From positions 55,826 to 119,825 of the forward strand of contig NZ_JAGMUJ010000016.1 in assembly GCF_019049255.1 (NCBI RefSeq): a DNA stretch of 64,000 nucleotides. Direction: 5' to 3'. Positions 17,501 to 26,246 of this stretch are shown here, in pieces (position 1 is the stretch's first letter; each line of letters starts with the position of its first letter). Below the pieces are notes generated by a model, which saw nothing but the letters and a program-made list of their open reading frames with translations, was not told where the DNA came from and searched no databases. The translations under genes and the position numbers were made by a program. The DNA is from Streptomyces sp. AC558_RSS880. GTDB taxonomy: Bacteria > Actinomycetota > Actinomycetes > Streptomycetales > Streptomycetaceae.

Positions 17501-18007
17501 TCAGCGGAGCCTCGCCACCCGCCAGACCGCCAGGGCCACCACCGCGGCGACCATCACGGCGTAGGCGGCCACGACCCGCCAGTCGGGTCTGCGTCCGGAA
17601 CCCCGGGGCGGTAGGCCCGGCCAGGTGGAGCCCACCCTGCGGGCGGCCATCATGCCCCAGCCGGCCGCGCAGGAGCAGATCAGCAGCCCCAGCATGGCGA
17701 TCACGGCGCCGCTGTCGCCGAAGTCGAAGGCGAGCGGGAAGGCGAACATCAGGGAACCGACCGCGGCCAGCCCGACGATGGGCGCGAGCTGCCAGATGCG
17801 CAGCCGGCGCTGCGGGCGCAGCTCGACCTCGACCTCGTCGCCGCCCGCGAACATCTCGTCCGGCTCGGGGCCGTCGTCGGTCACGCCGCCCTGCGTCTCG
17901 TCCGGTCCGTCCGGACTGAGGCGGTCGGTCGTCTCCTGCTCCGGTGCACCCCGCCCGGTGGTGAGGTGTTCGGTGCCGTGTGCGGTGTCGCGAGGGCCGG
18001 CCTCCAT
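17501..18007 (-). CDS. Conserved membrane protein of unknown function
   Basis: 168 aa from the ATG at 18007; GGGAGG lies about 10 nt upstream, and the GTG at 18013 is an alternative start. The N-terminal ~65 residues are acidic and disordered-looking. Three hydrophobic segments follow: LAPIVGLAAVGSLMFAFPLAF, IAMLGLLICSCAAGWGMMA, and VVAAYAVMVAAVVALAVW. It lies between miaA and dapF on the same strand. I do not recognise the family. Confidence 0.75.
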   Translation of the reverse strand: MEAGPRDTAHGTEHLTTGRGAPEQETTDRLSPDGPDETQGGVTDDGPEPDEMFAGGDEVEVELRPQRRLRIWQLAPIVGLAAVGSLMFAFPLAFDFGDSGAVIAMLGLLICSCAAGWGMMAARRVGSTWPGLPPRGSGRRPDWRVVAAYAVMVAAVVALAVWRVARLR

Positions 18008-18115
18008 CGCCACGCGCCCTCCCAACTAGGACTCCACTTGGTCGATCGAAGCTCGATGATGGCACGGCGCCACAGGCCCGGATGACGGCCTGGGCGTCCC
18101 GATGCCATGACGTGA

Positions 18116-19054
18116 TCAGGCTGTAACCGGTCGTTCGACCAACGACAACGCGAGCTGCGGAAGTTCCGTCAGGTCCACCGCGGCCCCACTCAACCAGTGC
18201 ACCCGGGGATCGCGCCTGAACCACGAATCCTGACGGCGCGCGAAGCGCTTGGTGGCACGAACGGTCTCGGACCGCGCCTCTTCGAGGGTGCACTCCCCGG
18301 CGAGCGCCGCGAGCACCTGCTGGTAGCCGAGCGCGCGCGACGCCGTGCGCCCCTGGCGCAACCCCTGCGCCTGAAGTGCGCGCACTTCCTCCACCAGGCC
18401 GGCCTCCCACATCCGGTCGACCCGGCGGGCGATCCGCTCGTCCAGCTCGGGGCGGGCCACGTCGACGCCGATCTGGAGGGTGTCGTAGACCGAGTCGTGG
18501 CCCGGGAGGTTGGCCGTGAAAGGTCTTCCCGTGATTTCGATGACCTCGAGCGCGCGGACGATGCGGCGGCCGTTGCCCGGCAGGATCGCCCGCGCGGCCT
18601 CGGGGTCCGCCACGGCGAGGCGGGCGTGCAGCGCCCCCGGGCCGCGCAGCGTGAGCTCCTCCTCCAGGCGGGCCCTGACCTCGGGGTCGGTGCCCGGGAA
18701 CTCCAGGTTGTCGACGGCACCGCGGACGTAGAGGCCGGAACCGCCGACGAGGACGGGCCAGCGCCCCTCGGCGAGCAGCGCGTCGATCCGCTCCCGGGCC
18801 AGCCGCTGGTACTCGGCGACGGACGCGGTGACGGTGACGTCCCAGACGTCGAGCAGGTGGTGCGGGACACCGCCGCGCTCCTCGGGCGTCAGCTTGGCGG
18901 TGCCGATGTCCATCCCCCGGTAGAGCTGCATGGAGTCGGCGTTGACGACTTCGCCGCCGAGCCGCTGGGCCAGGAATACGCCCAGATCGGACTTTCCGGC
19001 CGCAGTGGGTCCGACGACGGCGATGACGCGGGGGGCGGGGGGTGCGCTGCTCAC
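18116..19054 (-). CDS. miaA: tRNA dimethylallyltransferase
   Basis: Transfers an isoprenyl group to A37 of tRNAs reading UNN codons; the product is the MiaB substrate, and miaB is also in this window. 312 aa from the GTG at 19054. P-loop GPTAAGKSD near residue 15, DSMQLYRGMDIGTAK, the GGSGLYVRG motif, and C-terminal TKRFARRQDSWFRRD are all characteristic. The longer upstream frame has no support. In Streptomyces, MiaA modification also affects translation of rare UUA codons by the bldA tRNA (literature, not seen here). Confidence 0.96.
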   Translation of the reverse strand: MSSAPPAPRVIAVVGPTAAGKSDLGVFLAQRLGGEVVNADSMQLYRGMDIGTAKLTPEERGGVPHHLLDVWDVTVTASVAEYQRLARERIDALLAEGRWPVLVGGSGLYVRGAVDNLEFPGTDPEVRARLEEELTLRGPGALHARLAVADPEAARAILPGNGRRIVRALEVIEITGRPFTANLPGHDSVYDTLQIGVDVARPELDERIARRVDRMWEAGLVEEVRALQAQGLRQGRTASRALGYQQVLAALAGECTLEEARSETVRATKRFARRQDSWFRRDPRVHWLSGAAVDLTELPQLALSLVERPVTA

Positions 19055-19236
19055 CGACCCAGTCTCGCAAACCTCCCGTCCGACTCTCGAACGGGTTACG
19101 TGACGCGACAGCCACCGGGTCGTTGCCCGTTGCGAGGTTCCTGCCGCCGGATCGCAGGGGCGGCGGCCCGGGTCACACGAACGGACGCACCGGGCAGCGC
19201 GGAATTTCGCCCGCACGAGTAACGTATGGAGTGGAT

Positions 19237-19500
19237 ATGGGCGTTTTTACACGGCTTTTTCGGAGGTCGAAGGCCACGGAGGAGACGCGGACCGCCGAGG
19301 TCCGGGCCGACGAAGCCGGGGCCGGCACGGAGAGCGCGGCCGGAGCCGCGGAGCCGAAGGGGTCGGCCGAGACCCCGGAGACCACCGGGCCGGCGGAGAA
19401 GGAGGCCGACGAGGTCACCGGCACCGACACCGTCGAGATCCCCAAGCAGCAGTCCGCCGAGGCGGCCGACAGCGAGACCGGCGAGGGCGCCCGCACGTAG
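19237..19500 (+). CDS. Small acidic Ala/Glu-rich protein
   Basis: 87 aa from the ATG at 19237, with GGAG 5 nt upstream. The first ~12 residues are basic/hydrophobic (MGVFTRLFRRSK); the rest is Glu/Ala/Thr-rich, strongly acidic and probably disordered. The stop is 23 nt before the next small gene, so the two likely form an operon divergent from miaA. No recognised domain. Confidence 0.6.
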   Translation: MGVFTRLFRRSKATEETRTAEVRADEAGAGTESAAGAAEPKGSAETPETTGPAEKEADEVTGTDTVEIPKQQSAEAADSETGEGART

Positions 19501-19523
19501 ACGGCCGCGAGGAAAGGTATGTC

Positions 19524-19796
19524 ATGGGTCTCCTGGACAATCTGAAGGCCAGGCTCGGCCCGGCCAAGGACAAGGTCTCCGACCTCGCGCACCAGCACGA
19601 GGACAGGATCCAGCACGGCCTGGACAGGGCCGCGCGGACCGTCGACGAGCGGACCAAGGGCAAGTACAGCGACCGGATCCAGACGGGTACGGGCAAGGCC
19701 AAGGATGCCGTGGACCGGCTCGCTCACAAGAAGGACCCCGGCTCGGGCGCGGGCGGCACCACCACGCCGCCGGCCGGGCCGCCGCCCACTTCCTGA
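19524..19796 (+). CDS. MT0933-like antitoxin family protein
   Basis: 90 aa, start ATG 19524 with GGAAAGG upstream. MGLLDNLKARLGPAKDKV, DRIQHGLDRAARTVDERT and GKYSDRIQ match the pattern of the MT0933/Rv0909 small antitoxin family, helical and Lys/Asp-rich. No SRPBCC-type toxin (the mycobacterial partner) is adjacent; the only partner is the acidic protein just upstream. A toxin-antitoxin role is therefore unsupported here. Confidence 0.65.
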   Translation: MGLLDNLKARLGPAKDKVSDLAHQHEDRIQHGLDRAARTVDERTKGKYSDRIQTGTGKAKDAVDRLAHKKDPGSGAGGTTTPPAGPPPTS

Positions 19797-19870
19797 GCGG
19801 CACACCGACGGACGACCGCGGAGCACACCGAGCGCTCCCGGCCGTCCGCCGCGTTCTCCCGGCGGGCCGC

Positions 19871-20587
19871 CTACGCCCAGGTGGCCACGAGGTAGCCGAC
19901 CCCGTAGGGGGCGTCCTCGTAGAGCAGCGCGCCTTCCAGGTCCGGGTTCCCGGCCGCCGCGCCGGCGAGTACCTGCCAGGGGGCCCGGCCGGACACCTTC
20001 AGCTCGCGCGCCAGTCCGGTGTCCAGCGCACGCAGGGCCCCGATGTCGGCCGCGCCCAACGCGCGCGCGAGTTCCGCGTCGAAGGGGGCCGCGCGCTCGT
20101 CGAGGTAACCGGGTGCCTTGAGCGTGCGGCACGCGCTGGCGTCGCCCATCACCAGCAGAGCGACCCGCTCCGCCCGGCCGGCGACGGCCTCCCCCTCCTC
20201 GGCGCACCGCTCGGCCGTGAGGGATTCCCCCACGGCCAGTCCCTCCACGGGGGCGTCCGCCCATCCGGTGCGGCCCAGCAGCCAGGCGCCCACGGCCAGC
20301 CCGTACGGGAGTTCCCGCCGGGCCGGCACGCCCCTGTCCGGTCCCAGCCGTACGTCCAGGCCGACGCCGAAGCCCCGGAAGGATCCCGGGGTGCCCTCCG
20401 GGTAGGACTCGGGCCCGGCACCGTCCCCCGGTCCGACGACCACGAGCAGATCGGGCCGGGCGGCGGCGAGCACGCCCAGCGCGTCCGTGCACGCGGTCCG
20501 CGCGGTGTCCAGCTCGGGGGCGGCCCCGGTGGCGACCTCCGGCACGAGCAGCGGCGGGCACGGGCAGACTGCGGCGGCGACAAGCAT
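19871..20587 (-). CDS. Class III extradiol dioxygenase subunit B-like protein
   Basis: 238 aa protein of the LigB/MEMO-like fold often annotated this way in Streptomyces. N-terminal MLVAAAVCPCPPLLVPEV, then LLVVVGPGDGAG, LLVMGDASACRTLKAPGYLD and C-terminal LYEDAPYGVGYLVATW. The His residues of true extradiol active sites are not evident, so enzymatic activity is doubtful. Start ATG 20587. Follows miaB on the same strand with about 50 nt between. Confidence 0.65.
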   Translation of the reverse strand: MLVAAAVCPCPPLLVPEVATGAAPELDTARTACTDALGVLAAARPDLLVVVGPGDGAGPESYPEGTPGSFRGFGVGLDVRLGPDRGVPARRELPYGLAVGAWLLGRTGWADAPVEGLAVGESLTAERCAEEGEAVAGRAERVALLVMGDASACRTLKAPGYLDERAAPFDAELARALGAADIGALRALDTGLARELKVSGRAPWQVLAGAAAGNPDLEGALLYEDAPYGVGYLVATWA

Positions 20588-20637
20588 GATCAGCAGCCTA
20601 CTGCGGCGGCCCGAAGCGGTGCCGCCGCCTCACGGGG

Positions 20638-22155
20638 TCAGTCGACGGCGCAGCCCCCGGTGGCCACCGGCAGCGGTTCGGGCACGCCCACCTTGGGCAG
20701 GCCGAGCAGCACGCCCGCGGGCCGCGCCGCCTTCTCGGTGTTCCGCTTCTCCCAGGCGTCCCCCGCGCGGGTGCGGCGCACGCCGAGCACCGCGCCCTCG
20801 GCGAGGAGGTGGTGCGGGGCGGCGTACGTGATCTCGACGGTGACCACGTCGCCGGGGCGCACCTCCTGCTCCGGCTTGGTGAAGTGCACCAGGCGGCTGT
20901 CGGGGGCGCGGCCGGAGAGGCGGTGGGTGGTGCCGTCCTTGCGGCCCTCGCCCTCGGCGACCATCAGCTCCAGGGTGCGGCCGACCTGCTTCTTGTTCTC
21001 CTCCCAGGAGATCTCCTCCTGGAGGGCGACCAGTCGCTCGTAGCGCTCCTGGACGACCTTCTTGGGGATCTGGCCGTCCATCTCGGCGGCCGGGGTGCCG
21101 GGACGCTTGGAGTACTGGAAGGTGAACGCCTGCGCGAAGCGGGCCTCGCGGACGACGTGCAGGGTCTGCTCGAAGTCCTCCTCGGTCTCGCCGGGGAAGC
21201 CCACGATGATGTCGGTGCTGATCGCCGCGTGCGGGATGGCGGCACGGACCTTCTCGATGATCCCGAGGTAGCGCTCCTGCCGGTAGGAGCGGCGCATCGC
21301 CTTCAGGACCGGGTCGGACCCGGACTGCAGGGGCATGTGCAGCTGCGGCATGACGTTCGGCGTCTCGGCCATGGCGGCGATGACGTCGTCGGTGAAGTCG
21401 CGCGGGTGCGGCGAGGTGAAGCGGACGCGCTCCAGGCCGTCGATGGTGCCGCAGGCGCGCAGCAGCTTGCTGAACGCCTCGCGGTCGCCGATGTCGGACC
21501 CGTACGCGTTGACGTTCTGGCCGAGCAGGGTGATCTCGGAGACGCCCTCGGCGACCAGGGCCTCGATCTCGGCGAGGATGTCGCCGGGGCGGCGGTCCTT
21601 CTCCTTGCCCCGCAGCGCGGGGACGATGCAGAAGGTGCAGGTGTTGTTGCAGCCGACGGAGATGGACACCCAGGCCGCGTACGCGCTCTCTCGCCGGGTG
21701 GGCAGCGTGGAGGGGAACGCCTCCAGCGACTCCGCGATCTCGACCTGCGCCTCCTCCTGCACGCGGGCGCGCTCCAGGAGGACGGGCAGCTTGCCGATGT
21801 TGTGCGTGCCGAAGACGACGTCGACCCAGGGCGCCCGCTTCACGATGGTGTCGCGGTCCTTCTGCGCGAGGCAGCCGCCGACCGCGATCTGCATGCCGGG
21901 GCGGCTCGCCTTCTTCGGGGCGAGGTGGCCGAGATTGCCGTACAGCTTGTTGTCGGCGTTCTCACGGACGGCGCAGGTGTTGAAGACGACGACGTCCGCG
22001 TCGCCGTCGGAACCCTCGGGGGCGCGGACGTAGCCCGCGTCCTCCAGCAGCCCGGACAATCGCTCGGAGTCGTGGACGTTCATCTGGCACCCGTAGGTGC
22101 GTACTTCATAGGTGCGCGTGCCGCCCGCTGACTGGCTCCGGTCGATGCTGCTCAT
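20638..22155 (-). CDS. miaB: tRNA-2-methylthio-N6-dimethylallyladenosine synthase
   Basis: Radical-SAM methylthiotransferase acting on the product of MiaA. 505 aa. The auxiliary 4Fe-4S cluster cysteines lie in YGCQMN (Cys23), FNTCAVRE and VGGCLAQKD. The radical-SAM triad is [13 protein letters not shown] domain closes the protein (around [21 protein letters not shown]), followed by ~55 extra C-terminal residues. Start ATG 22155 overlaps, as ATGA, the stop of a small ORF upstream. Confidence 0.96.
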   Translation of the reverse strand: MSSIDRSQSAGGTRTYEVRTYGCQMNVHDSERLSGLLEDAGYVRAPEGSDGDADVVVFNTCAVRENADNKLYGNLGHLAPKKASRPGMQIAVGGCLAQKDRDTIVKRAPWVDVVFGTHNIGKLPVLLERARVQEEAQVEIAESLEAFPSTLPTRRESAYAAWVSISVGCNNTCTFCIVPALRGKEKDRRPGDILAEIEALVAEGVSEITLLGQNVNAYGSDIGDREAFSKLLRACGTIDGLERVRFTSPHPRDFTDDVIAAMAETPNVMPQLHMPLQSGSDPVLKAMRRSYRQERYLGIIEKVRAAIPHAAISTDIIVGFPGETEEDFEQTLHVVREARFAQAFTFQYSKRPGTPAAEMDGQIPKKVVQERYERLVALQEEISWEENKKQVGRTLELMVAEGEGRKDGTTHRLSGRAPDSRLVHFTKPEQEVRPGDVVTVEITYAAPHHLLAEGAVLGVRRTRAGDAWEKRNTEKAARPAGVLLGLPKVGVPEPLPVATGGCAVD

Positions 22156-22358
22156 GCCCCTAAGGGTAGGCGGTGCCGCGGACCGCCTTCCGCCGCGGCG
22201 GCCCGTCGGCCCCGCACGGCCGGGTGGCGTGCCCGGACCCGTGGCACCACCGCGTACTCCGGACCCACCACGAGCCGCACGCTCTCGCTCCCCGGACCGG
22301 CCGCAGCCGGTCCGGAACCGACGACCGCCGCACCGGTCGGCGGCGCGGCCGGGCGCAT
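22152..22358 (-). CDS. Possible 68-aa ORF between MazG-like gene and miaB
   Basis: Starts 4 nt after the MazG-like stop and ends in an ATGA overlap with miaB, spacing that would suit a real coupled gene. The sequence is Ala/Gly/Pro/Arg-rich with no recognisable domain and contains a TTA codon near its end, rare in Streptomyces genes. It could equally be a chance frame in a 200-bp leader of miaB. Confidence 0.3.
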   Translation of the reverse strand: MRPAAPPTGAAVVGSGPAAAGPGSESVRLVVGPEYAVVPRVRARHPAVRGRRAAAAEGGPRHRLPLGA

Positions 22359-22362
22359 CCGC

Positions 22363-22770
22363 TCAGGACTCCACGCGCGGCACCCACCCCTGCCGCCGCA
22401 GCACCGCCGACACGTCCGGGGCCTCGTAGTGGTCGCCCTTGAGGACCTTGCCGTCGGGGCGGCGGCTGACCTGGCCGTCGGGGCCCAGTTTGCTCATGTT
22501 GGAACGGTGGATCTCGGCGATCACCGCGTCGAGGTCGATGCCGTGGACCAGCGCGGTGCCGTACGCGACGTAGACGACGTCGGCCAGCTCGTGCGCGAGC
22601 CGGTCGAGCGGGCCCGTCACCGACACCTCGGCGACCTCCTGGGCCTCCTCGGCGAGCAGCTCGCCGCGGTGCGCGGCGAGTTCCGGCGAGACCTCGGACG
22701 GTACGTCGCGGGCGTCCAGCCCGAAGGCACGGTGGAAGTCGCGGACCAGGTCGGCGGGCGAAGAACTCAT
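22363..22770 (-). CDS. MazG-like nucleotide pyrophosphohydrolase family protein
   Basis: 135 aa from the ATG at 22770 (MSSSPADLVRDFHRAF). Metal-binding acidic motifs of the all-alpha NTP pyrophosphatase superfamily are visible: ELLAEEAQEVAEV and HELADVVYVAYGTAL. The tail (GKVLKGDHYEAPDVSAVL) is typical of the small actinobacterial homologues. Likely hydrolyses non-canonical or excess nucleotides; substrate unknown. Divergent from the TAXI protein gene. Confidence 0.8.
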   Translation of the reverse strand: MSSSPADLVRDFHRAFGLDARDVPSEVSPELAAHRGELLAEEAQEVAEVSVTGPLDRLAHELADVVYVAYGTALVHGIDLDAVIAEIHRSNMSKLGPDGQVSRRPDGKVLKGDHYEAPDVSAVLRRQGWVPRVES

Positions 22771-22857
22771 GCCGCGACTGTAGCGGCCGCCCATGACAAC
22801 CCCCCGCTGTGAGCTCCGCCCTGGTCAGCGGGCACCCGGGCTGGCAGGATCGCGCGC

Positions 22858-23853
22858 ATGTCCCACACGCTGTCCCGGATCGGCAGGCGACGGGCCCTGC
22901 GGGGCGCGGCCGCCGGTTTCGTGGCGCTCGGACTGCTGCTGTGGTGGCTGGCACCCTGGAGCGAGGAGCCGCCCGGCGGGACGATCACGCTGAGCACGGG
23001 CACCCGAGCGGGGGTCTATCAGAAGTACGGCGTGCTCCTGCGCAATTCGCTCGGCAAGCACATGCCCGACCTCGACGTACGCCTGAAGACGAGCGACGGC
23101 TCGCAGGAGAACGTGCGCCGCGTGGCGACCGGGGAGGCCGACTTCGCGATCGCCGCGGCCGACGCGGTGGAGACGTACCGGCTGAGCGACCGGCCGGGCG
23201 CCGACCGGCTGCGCGGGGTGGCGCGCCTGTACGACGACTACGTACAGCTCGCCGTCGCGCCCGACTCGGGCATCCGTTCCGTCGCGGACCTGCGGGGCAA
23301 GCGGGTCGCCATAGGGCCGCCCAAGTCGGGCGTCCGGCTCATCGCCAACCGCCTGCTCCAGGCGGCCGACATCGACCCGGAGACGGACATCAGGCCCTCC
23401 TCCGACGGCATCGACACCGGCCCGGAGCGGCTCGGGCACGGCCTGGACGCCTTCTTCTGGTCGGGCGGACTGCCCACGGACGGCCTGAAGACGCTCGCCG
23501 AGCAGTCCGCGCTCCGGTTCGTGCCGATCGGCGCCGACCTCGTCTCCGCGCTGCACGAACAGGGCGGCGCCACGCGCTACTACCGCGCCACCAACATGCC
23601 GGAGTCGGCCTACCCGGGCAGTCAGCTCGGCTCGGCCGTCCCGACGATGGCGGTGTCCAACCTCCTGATCACCCGGGCGGACGCCGACCCCCGCCTCACC
23701 GAGTGGCTCACCCGCATCGTGCTCAAGAGCAGGGACGGCATCGGCGCGCACGTCCACTCCGCGCAGCTGGTCGACGTACGCACCGCGATCTACACCGACC
23801 CGCTCCGGCTGCACGAGGGCGCCCGCCGGTACTACCGGTCCGTCAAGCCCTGA
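22858..23853 (+). CDS. TAXI-family solute-binding protein, membrane-anchored
   Basis: 331 aa. An N-terminal basic stretch and one hydrophobic segment (about residues 15-32, AAAGFVALGLLLWWLAP) with no lipobox cysteine imply a membrane-anchored extracytoplasmic protein. The body matches TAXI (TRAP-associated extracytoplasmic immunogenic) binding proteins: ITLSTGTRAGVYQKYG, GEADFAIAAADAV, DLRGKRVAIGPPKSGVR, LDAFFWSGGLPTDGL. No TRAP permease subunit is present in the window. Its last 22 bp overlap the gluK 3' end on the opposite strand. Structurally known TAXI proteins include a glutamate/glutamine binder, which makes the gluK neighbourhood suggestive. Confidence 0.87.
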   Translation: MSHTLSRIGRRRALRGAAAGFVALGLLLWWLAPWSEEPPGGTITLSTGTRAGVYQKYGVLLRNSLGKHMPDLDVRLKTSDGSQENVRRVATGEADFAIAAADAVETYRLSDRPGADRLRGVARLYDDYVQLAVAPDSGIRSVADLRGKRVAIGPPKSGVRLIANRLLQAADIDPETDIRPSSDGIDTGPERLGHGLDAFFWSGGLPTDGLKTLAEQSALRFVPIGADLVSALHEQGGATRYYRATNMPESAYPGSQLGSAVPTMAVSNLLITRADADPRLTEWLTRIVLKSRDGIGAHVHSAQLVDVRTAIYTDPLRLHEGARRYYRSVKP

Positions 23854-25265
23854 TCCGTCACCTCACCCGTCGGGGCGTTCCTCGGCACCGTCACGGTCAC
23901 CCGCAGTCCGTGCGGCTCGTGCCGCTCGTACGCGATCGAGCCGCCGCCCGCGGCGAGCAGTGCCCGGGAGATGGACAGGCCCAGGCCCGAGCCCTTGATG
24001 TTCTGGTGCCGGCCGCTGCGCCAGAAGCGGTCGCCGACGCGGGTCAGCTCCTCCTCGGTCAGGCCCGGACCGTTGTCGGTGACGACGACGGTGGAGGCGT
24101 CGCCGTTGGAGGCGACGGCGACCTCGACGGTCTCGCCCCCGGGCGTGAACTTCACCGCGTTGTCGATCACCGCGTCCAGGGCGCTGGACAACGCCACCGG
24201 GTCGGCCCACGCGGTCGTCGCCGGGCAGGCTCCGGTCAGCCGGACGCCCTTGGCCTCGGCCGTGGGCGACCAGGCCGCCACCCGTTCGGCGGTCAGGGCG
24301 CCGATGTCGGTGACCTGGAGGTCGGCCTCGCTGTGCTCGGCGAGCGCCAGGTCCAGCAGGTCGTCCAGGACCTGCGCCAGGCGCTTGCCCTCGGCCTGTA
24401 CGGAGGCGATCTCCTCGTTGCCCTCGGGCAGCTCCAGGGCGAGCAGCTCGATGCGCAGCAGCAGCGCCGAGAGCGGGTTGCGCAGCTGGTGCGAGGCGTC
24501 GGCGACGAAGGCGCGCTGCTGCTCCAGCACGCTCTCGACGTTGTCCGCCATCTCGTTGAACGACCGGGCGAGCCGTCTGAGTTCCGGCGGTCCGCCGGCC
24601 ACCGCGACCCGGGACTTCAGCCGTCCGGTGGCGATGTCGTGGGTGGTGGCGTCCAGGATCCGTACGGGCCTGAGCACCCAGCCGGTCAGCCGCAGGGCCG
24701 CGCCGACCGCCAGCAGCATCGCGGCCGCCTCCCCCGCGACGATGACCAGCCAGCCGTGGAGGATGCGGGAGCGCATCTGTCCGGTGGGTGAGTCGGTGAC
24801 CACGACCGCGACGACGTCGCCGTCCCGGATGACCGGCGAGGCCACCACCAGGCTGCGCCGCTGCCACGGCCACACCTGCTCGGGGTCGTGGCTGCGGCGG
24901 CTGAGCAGCGCCTCCTCGAAGGCGTCGCGCACCTCGCCCGTGCGGGGCAGGAACCAGTCGTCCGGCGCGTGCGCCATGGGCGAGTCGTTGCGGTAGAAGA
25001 CGCCCGCGCGGATGCCGTAGACCTCGTGGTAGCTGTGGAGCTCGCTGCTGAGCGTCTCGCGGCGCTCGTTGATGTCGCCGCCGGCCGGGTCGACGGGCTC
25101 GGTGACGAACTGGGCGAGGGCCGCGAACCGTGCCGTGTCGTCGATCCGGTCGACGACGACCTCCTGCTGCTGCGCGCCGGCCAGGCTGACGGCCAGCGGG
25201 ACACCGAGGGCGAGCAGGACGGCCGCCATCAGGACGATGAGCAGCGGAAGCAGCCGCGTGTGCAC
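23832..25265 (-). CDS. gluK: Sensor histidine kinase GluK
   Basis: 477 aa membrane histidine kinase. TM1 at about residues 5-28, an extracytoplasmic domain to ~170, TM2 (WLVIVAGEAAAMLLAVGAAL), HAMP, HisKA with phospho-acceptor His259 in ASHQLRNPLSALL, then HATPase boxes DNAVKF, DNGPGL and GSGLGLS. GTG start at 25265, 9 nt after the gluR stop. Divergent from gluABCD; from memory the S. coelicolor pair at this position is GluR-GluK, reported to sense glutamate and activate gluABCD. The symbol rests on that synteny. Confidence 0.9.
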   Translation of the reverse strand: MHTRLLPLLIVLMAAVLLALGVPLAVSLAGAQQQEVVVDRIDDTARFAALAQFVTEPVDPAGGDINERRETLSSELHSYHEVYGIRAGVFYRNDSPMAHAPDDWFLPRTGEVRDAFEEALLSRRSHDPEQVWPWQRRSLVVASPVIRDGDVVAVVVTDSPTGQMRSRILHGWLVIVAGEAAAMLLAVGAALRLTGWVLRPVRILDATTHDIATGRLKSRVAVAGGPPELRRLARSFNEMADNVESVLEQQRAFVADASHQLRNPLSALLLRIELLALELPEGNEEIASVQAEGKRLAQVLDDLLDLALAEHSEADLQVTDIGALTAERVAAWSPTAEAKGVRLTGACPATTAWADPVALSSALDAVIDNAVKFTPGGETVEVAVASNGDASTVVVTDNGPGLTEEELTRVGDRFWRSGRHQNIKGSGLGLSISRALLAAGGGSIAYERHEPHGLRVTVTVPRNAPTGEVTDQGLTDR

Positions 25266-25274
25266 CCGGCCCCG

Positions 25275-25961
25275 CTACGCCGCGGGCGCGACGAGCCGGT
25301 AGCCGACGCCGCGCACGGTCTCGATGAGGGCGGGCATGCGGAGCTTGGCCCGCAGGGAGGCGACGTGCACCTCCAGGGTGCGCCCGGTCCCCTCCCAGCT
25401 GGTGCGCCACACCTCGCTGATGATCTGTTCCCGGCGGAAGACGACCCCCGGCCGCTGGGCGAGCAGGGCGAGCAGATCGAACTCCTTGCGGGTCAGCTGG
25501 ACGACCGAACCGTTCACGCTGACCTGGCGGGTCGGCAGCTCGATGCGGACCGGGCCGAGCCGCAGCTCGGTCTCCGTACTCCCCATGGCCTCCTCGTGGA
25601 CGGTGCGCCGGCTGACGGCGTGGATCCGCGCGAGGAGCTCCCCCGTGTCGTACGGCTTGACCACGTAGTCGTCGGCGCCGAGATTGAGGCCGTGGATGCG
25701 CGAGCGCACGTCGGACCGCGCGGTGACCATGATCACCGGCGTGCTGGTGCGCTTGCGGATCTTGCCGCAGACCTCGTAGCCGTCCTGGTCGGGCAGCCCC
25801 AGGTCGAGCAGGACGACGCCGAAGCCGTTGCCCTCGGGGACGAGCGCCTGGAGCGCCTCCTCGCCGCTGCGCGCGTGGGTGACGTCGAATCCGTGCCGCG
25901 CCAGGACCGCCGACAGGGCGGCGGCGACGTGGTTGTCGTCCTCGACGAGAAGCAGTCTCAC
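25275..25961 (-). CDS. gluR: OmpR-family response regulator GluR
   Basis: 228 aa: receiver domain with acidic pocket VEDD, phospho-Asp53 in LLDLGLPDQDG and Lys in YVVKPYD, then an OmpR/PhoB winged helix (LTRKEFDLLALLAQRPG, GTGRTLEVHVASLRAKL). GTG 25961 is preceded by AAGGGGG. Expected to bind the gluR-gluA intergenic region, where a direct repeat suited to OmpR-type dimers is visible. Confidence 0.92.
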   Translation of the reverse strand: MRLLLVEDDNHVAAALSAVLARHGFDVTHARSGEEALQALVPEGNGFGVVLLDLGLPDQDGYEVCGKIRKRTSTPVIMVTARSDVRSRIHGLNLGADDYVVKPYDTGELLARIHAVSRRTVHEEAMGSTETELRLGPVRIELPTRQVSVNGSVVQLTRKEFDLLALLAQRPGVVFRREQIISEVWRTSWEGTGRTLEVHVASLRAKLRMPALIETVRGVGYRLVAPAA

Positions 25962-26013
25962 CAGGGCCCCCTTCGGTTCATCGGCCGTACGCTCTCCTTG
26001 TGTACAAAAACGC

Positions 26014-26031
26014 GTGCACGCGCGCGTGCAC
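26014..26031. repeat. 18-bp perfect palindrome upstream of gluR
   Basis: GTGCACGCGCGCGTGCAC reads the same on both strands and lies 53 bp upstream of the gluR start, inside the gluR-gluA divergent region. Position suggests an operator; alternating purine-pyrimidine content is also compatible with Z-DNA. Confidence 0.6.
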
Positions 26032-26162
26032 CTTGCAGTGACGCTGATGAACGAGGACGGCGTCAAGAGGGTTCCGGTTGCTCTTTCGTACCGTTACCCG
26101 GCCGAAATCAGCCCTGCTCACAAGTGCTACGACAGGTGTCCGATTGCTATCGGATCGTGATG

Positions 26163-26180
26163 CTCAGATTCCCCTCAGAT
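26163..26180 (+). promoter_or_regulatory. Candidate GluR operator (11-bp direct repeat)
   Basis: CTCAGAT occurs at 26163-26169 and 26174-26180, start-to-start 11 bp, 67-84 bp upstream of gluA. OmpR/PhoB-family regulators typically bind such 11-bp-phased direct repeats just upstream of the -35 region. Confidence 0.4.
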
Positions 26181-26246
26181 GTAATGACGCAGGTCTGACG
26201 GGTTACTACTGTCCTCCGAAACCGAGGAGGACGGAGCCTGAGAGCG

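Noticed and set aside
25958..25981. Seven-codon ORF (MNRRGPW) ending at the gluR start
   Set aside because: Overlap with the GTG of gluR is tidy, but the nearest AAGGAG is 12 nt away from its ATG and no attenuator is visible.
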